DNA from: Chromatocurvus halotolerans
Lineage (GTDB): Bacteria; Pseudomonadota; Gammaproteobacteria; Pseudomonadales; Halieaceae
DNA length: 47,185 nt
Assembly: GCF_004340525.1 (NCBI RefSeq)
Contig: NZ_SLWX01000023.1
Location: 1 to 47,185 of the forward strand
Direction: 5' to 3'
This document shows positions 38,600-47,079 of this stretch, piece after piece; the first letter of the stretch is position 1, and every line of letters starts with the position of its first letter. The notes beneath the pieces were generated by a model. The model ran no database searches. It worked only from the letters and a program-made list of their open reading frames with translations, and was not told the DNA's origin. Both the position numbers and the translations under genes were made by a program.

Positions 38600-39424
38600 A
38601 TGACTGACATGGCCGAAAACCGCGAAGCGTCGCTGTTGCCGAAAACCGTTGCCTACCTCAGTGCGTTTCTGGGCGTTGGTATCGGCGTCCTCGCCCTGGC
38701 GGGGCCGCTCGCCGTGTGGCTGGGTCTGGGTGACTTCCGCCTTGGCTTCTCGCTGCTGCGGACCGCCAACAGCTGGGCACCCTGGGTCGCGGTGACCGCG
38801 CTGTTGATTGCGGTCGCTCTCCCCGTCATCGGAAAAATGACATCGCGACCGGAATTGGGTCGTCTCGGATCGCTGGCGCTGATTGGCGCCATCAGCGCCG
38901 GCCTTACCTGGTACGTGCCGCAGACGTTTCGGCCCCCGGAAGGCACACCGTCTATCCACGACATCGCGACAGACCCGGAGGCCCCGCTGCAATTCGTCGC
39001 CATCGTGCCACTGCGTGCCGACGCGCCCAACAACCTCGACTATGGCGTGATGCAAGGCGTTGAATCCGTCGAGCAGCACATCGAGATGCAGCGCAGCGCC
39101 TACCCTGACATCGTGCCACAGCGCTTCGAGGCACCGGCACGCGAAGTATTCGAGCGTGCCCTGCAGGCCGTCGATACGCTGGGCTGGGAACGGGTCGCGG
39201 CAGACCCCGAGAGCGGGCGCATAGAAGCCACGGACACCACCTTCTGGTTCCGCTTCAAGGACGATGTGGTCATTGAGGTAAAGGATAGCGCCAGTGGCGG
39301 CTCGGTGCTCAACGCGCGTTCGGTTTCCCGGGTGGGACGTGGCGATGTCGGCAAGAACGCGGCGCGCCTGCGCGAACTGTTCACGCTGCTGCGCGCTGAC
39401 GAAGCTGAATCTCAGGCGCAGTAA
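38600..39424 (+). CDS. DUF1499 domain membrane protein
   Basis: A 274-residue protein with three or four hydrophobic helices in residues 15-105 (for example LSAFLGVGIGVLALAGPLAV and WVAVTALLIAVALPVIG) followed by a DUF1499 domain. Signature segments are PSIHDIATDPEAPLQFVAI, IEATDTTFWFRFKDDVVIEV and SRVGRGDVGKNAARLR. No enzymatic role is known for the family. The ATG follows GAGG. Its last 13 nt overlap the end of the convergent regulator gene. Confidence 0.86.
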   Translation: MTDMAENREASLLPKTVAYLSAFLGVGIGVLALAGPLAVWLGLGDFRLGFSLLRTANSWAPWVAVTALLIAVALPVIGKMTSRPELGRLGSLALIGAISAGLTWYVPQTFRPPEGTPSIHDIATDPEAPLQFVAIVPLRADAPNNLDYGVMQGVESVEQHIEMQRSAYPDIVPQRFEAPAREVFERALQAVDTLGWERVAADPESGRIEATDTTFWFRFKDDVVIEVKDSASGGSVLNARSVSRVGRGDVGKNAARLRELFTLLRADEAESQAQ

Positions 39425-41058
39425 GGCACTGTCTCGCGTACCCGCGAGCAGTAGTCCGGAAATTTCCCACGTGTGCGCCAGAATGCGCTCAGACCCATGT
39501 CAGCGAACATTTTCTGGATGCGTGGGTCCTGCTGCAGGCGCGCCAACCCGTCTATGTAGCGGCGCGTCAGCGTGTTGCGCTCATGAATCCAGCCGTGCAC
39601 CAACTGCAGGTCGCGATATTCACCCCTCGCCACACTGCCGCGAACCCGTTCCACGAGCGGATCGATCAGGCCGAGAGCCAGCGCGATGTTGAAATCCCTG
39701 GTCGCCGGTGAAGACCGCGCCAGCTCGTCAAGACGCGCCTCATCCCCCGCCAGCATGGCCTCGTAAATCGCCAGTCGCTGCTGGCCCGACTCTCCCAGCT
39801 CGCCCAGCAGTGTCCGCATGTGCGCCAGCCAGGGATCCACGTCGCCGAGTATCAGGTAGGCATTTGCCTCCGCGGCGCGAACATCCCAGGCATCGTCACC
39901 CACCAGGGCACGAATCAGCTCTACCTGCCGCAGTGCTCCGGCTGCACTTCCCAGGCGTGCCTGCAGCTGCGCAAGGGCTGCGTGCATGCTCACCGACAGT
40001 GGCCAGTAGCGACGGTGGTCCTGCCAGACATCCAGCGCGTCCTGGAACCAACCAACCTCAAGGTAGAACTCACTCAGGCGACGGACACAGGCGACGCAGT
40101 CAGGGGCACGTGACACCAGATTCTGCAGGTCGTCTTCGTACTGCTGCCAGTCCACAACATCGGTACCGGGCCGGTAGGTCGTCGCCATGACCGCGGGATG
40201 TTCAGGCGCCACCTGCTGCGCACGCTCGATGAAGGCGCTATAGGCCGCCCGATAGCCGACACTCGCGCTTTCACGGTGATCGTGACGGGCCATTTCGCGC
40301 TGCAGTTCTGCCAGACCGAGAATGGCCTCCACGAACTCCGGATCGTGAGACAGAATACGCTCGAAAAGCTCGCGGGCGACCGGCAAATCTGCTTCGGTGC
40401 GTCGATCCAGGTGGTATCGCGCACGCTTGTAAAGCTGCTGTGTCGTTTCCGGCTGTGTGTCCGTCCCGCCGGCGCTGCCCGTGTTTCCCGCTACCGGTGA
40501 CAGCATCGACAGCGGCTCACCAGGCGTCGGTACGGATCTGTCCCGGGCGCTGTCATCCAGGAAGGAGCTTGCCGCCAGCACAACGCTACTGAGGGTGACG
40601 AGCAGAGCAATACCGCGCATGGAGCGCTTGCCGAAACTCAGGCCGTCGCTGCCGGCGGCTCTGGTGGGTGCAGGCTGCAGCGGCACCTCGTCCCAGGTCA
40701 CCCTCGGGAGAAGGCAGTAGCCGCGCTTGGGCACGGTGCGAATGTAACGCGGTTCTCGGGGACTGTCGTCAAGCGCCTTGCGCAACTCGGAAATACACAG
40801 GCTCAGGCTGTCATCAACCACGCGACGCCCGGGCCAGACAGCATCAGCAAAGGACTGCCGACTGACCACCTGACCGGCGTGCCTGGCGAGCAGCGACAGC
40901 GCATCCATTGTGCGCGGCGGCAGCCTGGACGCTTCCCCGGTGGAGACACACGTCAACGCGTTCCGCGCCGGGTCAGCCCTGAAGTCGCCGAACTCGAAGG
41001 CCACAACCAAGGCGCGCTCCGACGGATCCACGGCAGTCTGTTCTGCGGTTTTTTGCAT
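39412..41058 (-). CDS. Membrane-anchored ToxR/CadC-like winged-helix regulator with TPR-like region
   Basis: A 548-residue protein read from ATG 41058 (a GTG precedes it). Residues 20-120 are an OmpR-type winged helix (LPPRTMDALSLLARHAGQVVSRQSFADAVWPG, then DDSLSLCISELRKALDD and YIRTVPKRGYCL). One transmembrane helix follows (IALLVTLSSVVLAASSFL, about 150-170), then a periplasmic helical-repeat region of about 370 residues with TPR-like pairs. This is the CadC/ToxR layout, in which an extracytoplasmic signal controls DNA binding. It is divergent from the five-gene operon at 41322-47070 and is the best candidate for its regulator. Confidence 0.85.
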   Translation of the reverse strand: MQKTAEQTAVDPSERALVVAFEFGDFRADPARNALTCVSTGEASRLPPRTMDALSLLARHAGQVVSRQSFADAVWPGRRVVDDSLSLCISELRKALDDSPREPRYIRTVPKRGYCLLPRVTWDEVPLQPAPTRAAGSDGLSFGKRSMRGIALLVTLSSVVLAASSFLDDSARDRSVPTPGEPLSMLSPVAGNTGSAGGTDTQPETTQQLYKRARYHLDRRTEADLPVARELFERILSHDPEFVEAILGLAELQREMARHDHRESASVGYRAAYSAFIERAQQVAPEHPAVMATTYRPGTDVVDWQQYEDDLQNLVSRAPDCVACVRRLSEFYLEVGWFQDALDVWQDHRRYWPLSVSMHAALAQLQARLGSAAGALRQVELIRALVGDDAWDVRAAEANAYLILGDVDPWLAHMRTLLGELGESGQQRLAIYEAMLAGDEARLDELARSSPATRDFNIALALGLIDPLVERVRGSVARGEYRDLQLVHGWIHERNTLTRRYIDGLARLQQDPRIQKMFADMGLSAFWRTRGKFPDYCSRVRETVPYCA

Positions 41059-41226
41059 CACGAGCCCCAGCGTCCGGCTCTCTGTTCCTCATCGTGTCAG
41101 AGGCCTGTCAGACAAATACGTCGTTTCACGGCATCGGGCACAGCCATGCCAGCAGCCGCCCGTCCCGCCCCTCCGATAGTAGCGACTTGGTGCCAGCAGC
41201 GCCACGGGCCAACCCACTCGCAATAA

Positions 41227-41279
41227 TTGGGACTTTATTCACAATTTTATTGACTGCCTCTTTATTTGGGACTATTTTC
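41227..41279 (+). promoter_or_regulatory. Promoter and direct-repeat operator candidate of the five-gene operon
   Basis: TTGACT (41250-41255), a 17-nt spacer and TATTTT (41273-41278) make a good sigma70 promoter 44 nt before the first gene. Two 14-bp direct repeats, TTGGGACTTTATTC (41227-41240) and TTGGGACTATTTTC (41266-41279), match at 12 positions and are 39 nt apart; the second covers the -10. The stretch is much richer in A+T than its surroundings. The rest of the 263-nt divergent region shows no other motif. Confidence 0.55.
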
Positions 41280-41321
41280 CCATTTAAACGTTACCGCAGG
41301 GCTATCTCAAGGAGCGCGATC

Positions 41322-42527
41322 ATGGGCAATCTCGAACATTTTTCCGACTGGCACGACGCCGTCACCACGAGCAGCGAGGAGAAGATCACTACCGCCACGC
41401 GGACTTTGCTTGAGCGCATGCACGACACTGCAGCCTCAATGTCATGGCCCGGCGAGCAGCGCCTGCAGGCCCTGCCCGGGAATGCGTTGAATCACAGTCA
41501 CTGGTCTTTCACGACACGGCGGGTGGATCGCGCAAGGGTCAAATCGCTGCTTGAGGGCAACCTGCAGCCTCAGGTCGGTGATCTGCTTCTCGCGCGCATC
41601 GAAACTCTCGGACATCATGGCAAGCTGCAGCTGGTGGATGGTCGGCGACGACGCCTTTTCCGCGGTGATCTCGTTATCGTCACCTACGCCAATCGTTACG
41701 CCTGCGAGCAGTTCGAGGCCGAAGTGCCACAGAGCCTTGCCAGCTGTCATCTGGTTGCCGGCGGCGGGATAGCCGCTCTTGCCCTGTCGTGGCACGACCG
41801 CATCGTCAAGGGGCCGACCACGATTCAACCCCTCGGCCTGCTGGCGGATGACCAGGGACGGCGCATCAACATCGGCGATTTCTCACTTCCCGCGCTCACC
41901 GCTCCCCCGGCGATACCGCCCCTGTTCGCCGTCGTGGGCACCGCCATGGATGCGGGCAAGACCGAAACAGCGGCCCATCTGCTGCGGGGCCTGAAGTCCA
42001 CGGGAAGACGCACCGGCTACATCAAGATTACCGGCACGGGTGCCGGAGGAGACACCTGGCTGCTGCAGGACGCCGGCGCTGACTGCGTGCTCGACTTCAC
42101 CGATGCGGGGCTGCCCTCCACTTACCGGGCCCCGGTCGCGCGGATTGAGCACGCCATGGAGTTGCTGGTCGGCCACATGGCTTCAGCGGGCGTCGACGCC
42201 ATCGTGATGGAGGTGGCAGACGGGGTTTACCAGCAGGAAACCGCACAGCTCGTTCGCTCTGCCACCTTTGCGCAGAGAGTCAGCGGAATCGTGCTGGCCG
42301 CCCGCGATGCCATGGGCGCCAGTGCCGGCATCCGTGCGCTGGATGATCAACCCAGGCCGGTTCTCGCGCTGTCCGGCCTGCTCTCTGCCTCACCCCTGCA
42401 GCGGCGCGAAGCACAGGCCGCGCTTGGCATCGACAGCTTCAGCCGGGAAGAACTTGCCAGCGCCGCTGTTGCCCGCCGACTGCTGGCCGGCGCAGCGGGC
42501 ACCGGTCAACGGGAGATGGCGCAATGA
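41322..42527 (+). CDS. P-loop NTPase-domain protein, DUF1611-like, first gene of the operon
   Basis: A 401-residue protein read from ATG 41322 behind a well-spaced GGAG; an upstream 76-residue extension of the frame is rejected. Residues 1-195 form an uncharacterised N-terminal region with a beta-rich part (VGDLLLARIETLGHHGKLQL). From 200 comes a P-loop with Walker A GTAMDAGKTETA (206-217) and a later DAIVMEVADGVYQQET segment, reminiscent of DUF1611 and dethiobiotin-synthetase/MobB-type P-loop proteins. The role is unknown. It overlaps the next gene by 4 nt (ATGA). Confidence 0.75.
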   Translation: MGNLEHFSDWHDAVTTSSEEKITTATRTLLERMHDTAASMSWPGEQRLQALPGNALNHSHWSFTTRRVDRARVKSLLEGNLQPQVGDLLLARIETLGHHGKLQLVDGRRRRLFRGDLVIVTYANRYACEQFEAEVPQSLASCHLVAGGGIAALALSWHDRIVKGPTTIQPLGLLADDQGRRINIGDFSLPALTAPPAIPPLFAVVGTAMDAGKTETAAHLLRGLKSTGRRTGYIKITGTGAGGDTWLLQDAGADCVLDFTDAGLPSTYRAPVARIEHAMELLVGHMASAGVDAIVMEVADGVYQQETAQLVRSATFAQRVSGIVLAARDAMGASAGIRALDDQPRPVLALSGLLSASPLQRREAQAALGIDSFSREELASAAVARRLLAGAAGTGQREMAQ

Positions 42528-43396
42528 ACCCGCAACAGTTACGTCGCGACAATCGCATCAGCACCCTGACTCCCGGCCAGCTGCAGGAGCAGCGACTGTC
42601 GGGCACGCCGGATCTGCCGTATTTTGCCTATCGGCCCTATCGCCTGCGTCAGGAGCAGCCGCCGCTGGTTTACGTGCACGGCTACAATCGACGTGCCGAA
42701 GCGCATGCCCGGGCCCTGTTACCGCTCTGTGACGCGCTGGGCTGTCCTCTGCTCGCCCCCCTGTTCACCCATGACGAGCACCCGCGATACCAGCGGCTGG
42801 GCAGGGGTAACGACGGAGTTCGCGCGGACCGGGTGCTGAATGCCTGCCTGGAGGACATGTTCGGCGACGACGCAGGGGCGATCCATCTGACCGGCTTTTC
42901 TGGCGGTGCCCAGTTCGCCCATCGCTATACCATGGCACACCCCGCGCGAGTGGCCCGCCTGATCATCATCGCCGCCGGCTGGTACACCCTCCCGGACAAG
43001 ACGCTGCGCTACCCCCTCGGTCTGCACACTCGCCGGGCATTGCGCGGCCGGAACCTGAACCCCGAGCGATTCCTGCGTGTGCCGACGACAGTGATCGTCG
43101 GCGACCAGGATACCGGCAGGCAGAACCTTCGCAGCTCACCCGAGCTGGACGTCCAGCAGGGTACAACGCGGATCGAACGCGCTCGCAACTGGGTGGCGCA
43201 TATGCGTATTGCAGCCCGGAGTCATCGTCTTCCGAGCCGGGTACAATACCTCGAAATACCCGACATTGATCATGACTTCGACGCGTTCATTGATCGCGGA
43301 CATCTGCTGGCGTTGCTGCGCGACAGCCTTGGCTCCGGTTCCCAGGCAGATGCGAGCCAGGATTTGGTGATACCGCTGCAGACAGCGTTGCCATAA
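42524..43396 (+). CDS. Alpha/beta hydrolase
   Basis: A 290-residue alpha/beta-hydrolase-fold protein. VHGYNR (51-56) is at the oxyanion position and GFSGGAQ gives the nucleophile Ser126. The acid is probably in VGDQD (about residue 194-196) and the histidine in DIDHDF. No signal peptide is seen, so it is cytoplasmic. Its substrate could be a peptide, ester or amide product of the neighbouring enzymes. The ATG overlaps the stop of the P-loop gene. Confidence 0.86.
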   Translation: MNPQQLRRDNRISTLTPGQLQEQRLSGTPDLPYFAYRPYRLRQEQPPLVYVHGYNRRAEAHARALLPLCDALGCPLLAPLFTHDEHPRYQRLGRGNDGVRADRVLNACLEDMFGDDAGAIHLTGFSGGAQFAHRYTMAHPARVARLIIIAAGWYTLPDKTLRYPLGLHTRRALRGRNLNPERFLRVPTTVIVGDQDTGRQNLRSSPELDVQQGTTRIERARNWVAHMRIAARSHRLPSRVQYLEIPDIDHDFDAFIDRGHLLALLRDSLGSGSQADASQDLVIPLQTALP

Positions 43397-43418
43397 ACCG
43401 ATGCGCAAGGGACAGAAC

Positions 43419-44621
43419 ATGACAGCAGCTGAAGCCAGGGTAGGTCAGGTTCCGAAACGGGAGTCTGGCGAGACCCCGTCGGTCAAGCCTGCGTCCGTGG
43501 CAGACAGGAATGTGCCGGAGTTGTCGACTGGCAGGAGCACTTCTCGCGCTGGCCCACTGATTGCAGGACTGCTCCTGATCTCGGCTCTGCTACCCACGGG
43601 TCTGTGGGTTCAGCACCAGTCGGCGTTCGTGGTGTCAAGGGATGCTCTGGTCCGGGCACATCTTTCGGAAATCGGCACGCGCATCGAGGGCGTGGTTCGC
43701 GAGGTCCGGGTGGATGCCGGAAGCCAGGTCAAGGCGGGGGACGTGCTGCTTCGCCTCGACGACCAACATGTCAGGGCTGAACTGGCCCAGGCCCAGGCAG
43801 AGCACGACGCCCTCACTGCCGACTATCGTGCGGAAAAAACCAGCATTGAGCTGGAACGCGATCGACTTCAACTGCGCATCAGCGGGGCCGAGGCAGAGGT
43901 GCGTCGTGCCACGGCGGCGCTACAGGCCGCCGCCAGTGAGGCTGACGGTGCCGTGGCATTCCACCGCGCCCGTCAGGCGCTATTGCCCGAGCGAGCGATA
44001 TCCCGGGAAGTAGTGCGCGACGCCTCCGCCCGGGCCAATACCGCGCAGGCGCGGGCTGCCGCTGCTGTCGCCGAGCAGGAATCGGCAATTCATCTGCTCG
44101 CCGAGGCACACCACAACCAGCGAGAGCTCGTCGTGCGCGAGCAGCGGCTCGACGTACTCGCAGCACGGAGCAGAAAGGCCGAGGCGCGCATCGCCAGGGC
44201 GGAGGCCGACCTTGATGCGACGGTGATCCGTGCCCCGGTTGACGGCGCGATTATCCGCCGGCTGGCACAGCCCGGTATGGCTGTGGACGTCGGCACCCCG
44301 ATTCTCAGTATGTGGTTCAGCGACAACACCTGGATAGAGGCCTGGGTCGACGAGTCCGACCTGTCCGACATTACCACCGGCAACCGGGTGCGCGTGACCT
44401 CTCCCGCGCTACCCGGGCAGACGCTTGAGGGCGTGGTGAGCAGCGTTGGCCTCGCCACCGACTTCGAGATGCCACTCGACTATCTGCCGAGGTCGCGCAG
44501 TGAACGCATGCAGCAAGCGCCCCTGGTAGGCGTCGCCATTCACCTGCAGAGCATGCCCGCACTGCTCAGGCCAGGTATGTCTGCCGTTGCCAATATCGAA
44601 CGCAGCGAGCGGTTACCCTGA
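43419..44621 (+). CDS. HlyD/EmrA-family periplasmic adaptor protein
   Basis: A 400-residue membrane-fusion protein. One N-terminal transmembrane helix (LIAGLLLISALLPTGLWV) is preceded by a 45-residue cytoplasmic tail. A split biotinyl-lipoyl domain (RIEGVVREVRVDAGSQVKAGDVLLRLDD and VIRAPVDGAIIRRLAQPG) brackets a long coiled-coil hairpin (about 95-235), followed by a beta-barrel. Such proteins link an inner-membrane pump to an outer-membrane channel, but no ABC, MFS or RND pump is adjacent; the 7TM protein may be the partner. ATG 43419 is chosen for its AAGGGA spacing. Confidence 0.89.
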   Translation: MTAAEARVGQVPKRESGETPSVKPASVADRNVPELSTGRSTSRAGPLIAGLLLISALLPTGLWVQHQSAFVVSRDALVRAHLSEIGTRIEGVVREVRVDAGSQVKAGDVLLRLDDQHVRAELAQAQAEHDALTADYRAEKTSIELERDRLQLRISGAEAEVRRATAALQAAASEADGAVAFHRARQALLPERAISREVVRDASARANTAQARAAAAVAEQESAIHLLAEAHHNQRELVVREQRLDVLAARSRKAEARIARAEADLDATVIRAPVDGAIIRRLAQPGMAVDVGTPILSMWFSDNTWIEAWVDESDLSDITTGNRVRVTSPALPGQTLEGVVSSVGLATDFEMPLDYLPRSRSERMQQAPLVGVAIHLQSMPALLRPGMSAVANIERSERLP

Positions 44622-46450
44622 TGCACGCTGGCATCATCAGGCGTCTGCGGACGCACCAGGCTCGACGCGGCATACCGCTGCCCGTGCTGGCGCTGGTTGT
44701 TGCCCTTGGCATTCTGCCGCTTCTACTGGTGGGACTGCGGGTTCTGGCGTTTGCCGGGAGTGGCGGGCCGGCACTGGGCATGGCTGGCGACTGGCTCAAC
44801 CAGCACCTGAGCCTGCTCTGGATTCCCGCCGCAGACCGCACTGCCATCCTGCATGTTGTTCAATTGCCCCTTGCGGCACTGATGGTGGCGGTGACCCGGC
44901 TGAGCCTGGGCATTCGTGTCCTGGGATTTCGCGCCATACTGATCGCCATCGGGATGGGCGAAATCGGCATTCTCCCGAGCCTTCTCCTGATAGCGATCAT
45001 CGCCGGGAGCGTTGTGCTTGTCAGACCGCTCATGCGCCGCTCCAGCATGCCCCTGTACGCCCGCGTCTCCAGCATTCTCTCTATCGTCGCCGCAACAATG
45101 GTCGGCGGCCTTCTCCTTGGCAGCACCTTTGACGTACCCATGCTGTCGAGCTTCGCCTTTTTCCCGGTGGTGATTCTTGCCATGCTGGCGGAAAGTATTG
45201 CCGACACTGTTGCCCGGGAAAGCACCGCGATGGCGGCCTGGCGCACCGCGACCACCATCCTGCTGGCGCTACTGATCGCCGTGATATCCGCATGGCCGCC
45301 ACTGCGCCAGCTCACACTGGCCTGCCCGGAACTCATTCTGACACAGCTCGTTCTCGTCATTCTGGTCTCGGAATTCATGGACTGGCGGCTTCTCGAGAAC
45401 TTTCGCCCGGGCCAGAACTCACCACAGCCATCGACAGGACTGCATATTGCGGTCGTGCGCAATCGCTGGAGTAACGCCGTACTCCGACACACAGGCAGCA
45501 CCGCGCCCAAACGCTACCGCCTGCGTTCAGTGCAGGCACTGGTGGATGAGCTTCGCGCTCGCGGTCACACGGTCGTTGTCCTCGAAGCAGACGCGCGCCT
45601 GTTCAGCCGATTGAAGGATGTTTTCCCGCGCGAGGCCCTGGGCGAAATCCCCGAGGCGCTGGTGATCAACTGCGCAGGCGGCGCGCAGGGTAAGGGACGC
45701 CTGTGTCAGGTGCCCACTCTGTGCGAGATGATCGGCGTGCCCTACACAGGTCCGGACCCGCTTGCCATGGCGGTTATCAGCGATCAGCTGCTGATGTCAC
45801 AGACGCTGGCCGCACAGGGGCTGCGGACCCTCCCCTGCCGGGAACCCGTATACGCGAAGGACCATGACCCCGGCCATGACCCCGGGGAACTGCCGGGGCC
45901 AAGGCTGGTAATGCACCGCTTTCAAACGGACAGAGAGCCCATCCTGGCGCGCAGTGCGCCAGCCATCACGCGTGCGATGACACGCGTGCGCAATGCGGGC
46001 GATCTGCCACTCATCGCTGCCGTTCCGGCAGGGCGCCGGCTGCGTGTCGTCGTCATTCGCGGCGCGAATGCCGGCAGCCCACCCCAGGTGCTGCCGCCCA
46101 TCGAAAGCCACCCCGGGAAGCGCGGCTATCCGCCGGCTCAGCTTGATCACGCCCAGCACAGCGCGCTGGCCGACGCGGCGCAGCGGGCCTTTGTGGCGCT
46201 ACGCTGCGGCGATCTGGCGCGCATGGAACTCTGGCTGACCCCCGAGGGTGAGGTTGGCATTATCAGCGTACGCGCTATCGATCTTCTGTCGCCGCGCGGC
46301 GAAGTCGCCGTGAGTGCCCGCGAGGCAGGCATCAGCTACCCGGCTCTGATTCAGCGATTGCTCGATTCCCACATGACACCTGCGCGCCATGCACCGGCGA
46401 TCGGTCACGCTCCACTCACTGTGTTTGAACCCGCGCGAGGTACCCTATGA
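44621..46450 (+). CDS. 7TM membrane domain fused to a degenerate D-Ala-D-Ala-ligase-like ATP-grasp domain
   Basis: A 609-residue fusion. Residues 1-255 hold about seven hydrophobic helices similar to the 7TM domain usually fused to inactive transglutaminase (RGIPLPVLALVVALG, LGIRVLGFRAILIAIG, AFFPVVILAMLAESIAD). Residues 274-585 resemble the D-Ala-D-Ala ligase fold: VINCAGGAQGKGRLCQVP, IGVPYTGPDPLAMAV, then YPALIQRLL. Key ATP-grasp features are changed: the VKP lysine region reads LVMHR and the metal-binding ExN near the C-terminus reads SVR (549-551). It is probably catalytically weak or a pseudoenzyme. ATG overlaps the HlyD stop by one base. Confidence 0.8.
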   Translation: MHAGIIRRLRTHQARRGIPLPVLALVVALGILPLLLVGLRVLAFAGSGGPALGMAGDWLNQHLSLLWIPAADRTAILHVVQLPLAALMVAVTRLSLGIRVLGFRAILIAIGMGEIGILPSLLLIAIIAGSVVLVRPLMRRSSMPLYARVSSILSIVAATMVGGLLLGSTFDVPMLSSFAFFPVVILAMLAESIADTVARESTAMAAWRTATTILLALLIAVISAWPPLRQLTLACPELILTQLVLVILVSEFMDWRLLENFRPGQNSPQPSTGLHIAVVRNRWSNAVLRHTGSTAPKRYRLRSVQALVDELRARGHTVVVLEADARLFSRLKDVFPREALGEIPEALVINCAGGAQGKGRLCQVPTLCEMIGVPYTGPDPLAMAVISDQLLMSQTLAAQGLRTLPCREPVYAKDHDPGHDPGELPGPRLVMHRFQTDREPILARSAPAITRAMTRVRNAGDLPLIAAVPAGRRLRVVVIRGANAGSPPQVLPPIESHPGKRGYPPAQLDHAQHSALADAAQRAFVALRCGDLARMELWLTPEGEVGIISVRAIDLLSPRGEVAVSAREAGISYPALIQRLLDSHMTPARHAPAIGHAPLTVFEPARGTL

Positions 46451-47070
46451 AACACTTCAGACTCATCCGATCAGGCGTGGCCGTCAGCCCGCTTCTACAG
46501 GCCCTGAGCAGCGTAGACGCAGCGTGGGACCTGCAAACCGGCCGACAGGAGAAAGTCCGCGTACAGCGCGAGGCACTCGCGGTGCCGATACGCGGCCTGC
46601 GAAAATCCTGCCTGCACGGCAGAGCGCGGCGCGACGTGCAGGAAAGCCGCTGGACCACGGGGAGCGCCCGCTTTCCTCTCATACGCCATTTTCTGCAGAG
46701 TGTTGCCGAGGATCTCGATTGCGGCCTCGGCCGCGCCAAGCTGATAGCACTGCCCGCCGGTCGGCGGGTCTATCCACATATCGATCGGGGACGCTACTAC
46801 CAGCTGCACGACCGTTACCACCTGGTGCTGAAATCATCCCTGGGTTCCTGGCTGCGGGCGGGCGACGAGGAGGTGCGCATGCAGGAGGGAGAGCTCTGGT
46901 GGTTCGATAACCGGCAGATACACGAAGCGTACAATGATGGCGACGAGGATCGGATCCATCTGATTTTTGATCTGCTCACACCCGTGGGTCGCAAGGAAGC
47001 GGATCGGCAGTTGTTCCAGGCACGCGCCGCACAGGCCACCAGAACAGGGGATGCGGCGGCGGTGTCATGA
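46447..47070 (+). CDS. Aspartyl/asparaginyl beta-hydroxylase-like Fe(II)/2-oxoglutarate oxygenase
   Basis: A 207-residue cupin-type oxygenase of the Asp/Arg hydroxylase family. The iron triad is H111-x-D113 (YPHIDRG) and H159 (QIHEAY). Arg169 (DRIHLIFD) is placed to bind 2-oxoglutarate. All catalytic residues are kept, so it is likely active, perhaps hydroxylating an Asp or Asn in a protein, peptide or free metabolite. No signal is seen. Its ATG overlaps the previous stop (ATGA). It is the last gene of the operon before a hairpin. Confidence 0.86.
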   Translation: MKHFRLIRSGVAVSPLLQALSSVDAAWDLQTGRQEKVRVQREALAVPIRGLRKSCLHGRARRDVQESRWTTGSARFPLIRHFLQSVAEDLDCGLGRAKLIALPAGRRVYPHIDRGRYYQLHDRYHLVLKSSLGSWLRAGDEEVRMQEGELWWFDNRQIHEAYNDGDEDRIHLIFDLLTPVGRKEADRQLFQARAAQATRTGDAAAVS

Positions 47071-47079
47071 CCGCCGCCG
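47054..47079 (+). terminator. Hairpin at the end of the five-gene operon
   Basis: CGGCGGCGGT-GTCATG-ACCGCCGCCG is a 10-bp GC-rich stem around the stop codon of the last gene. There is no immediate T-run. The remaining 106 nt to the window end show no gene. Confidence 0.4.

Noticed and set aside
41094-41321. 76-residue N-terminal extension with a hydrophobic stretch on the P-loop protein
   Set aside because: It would overlap the promoter region, has no ribosome site, and the ATG at 41322 has a well-placed GGAG.
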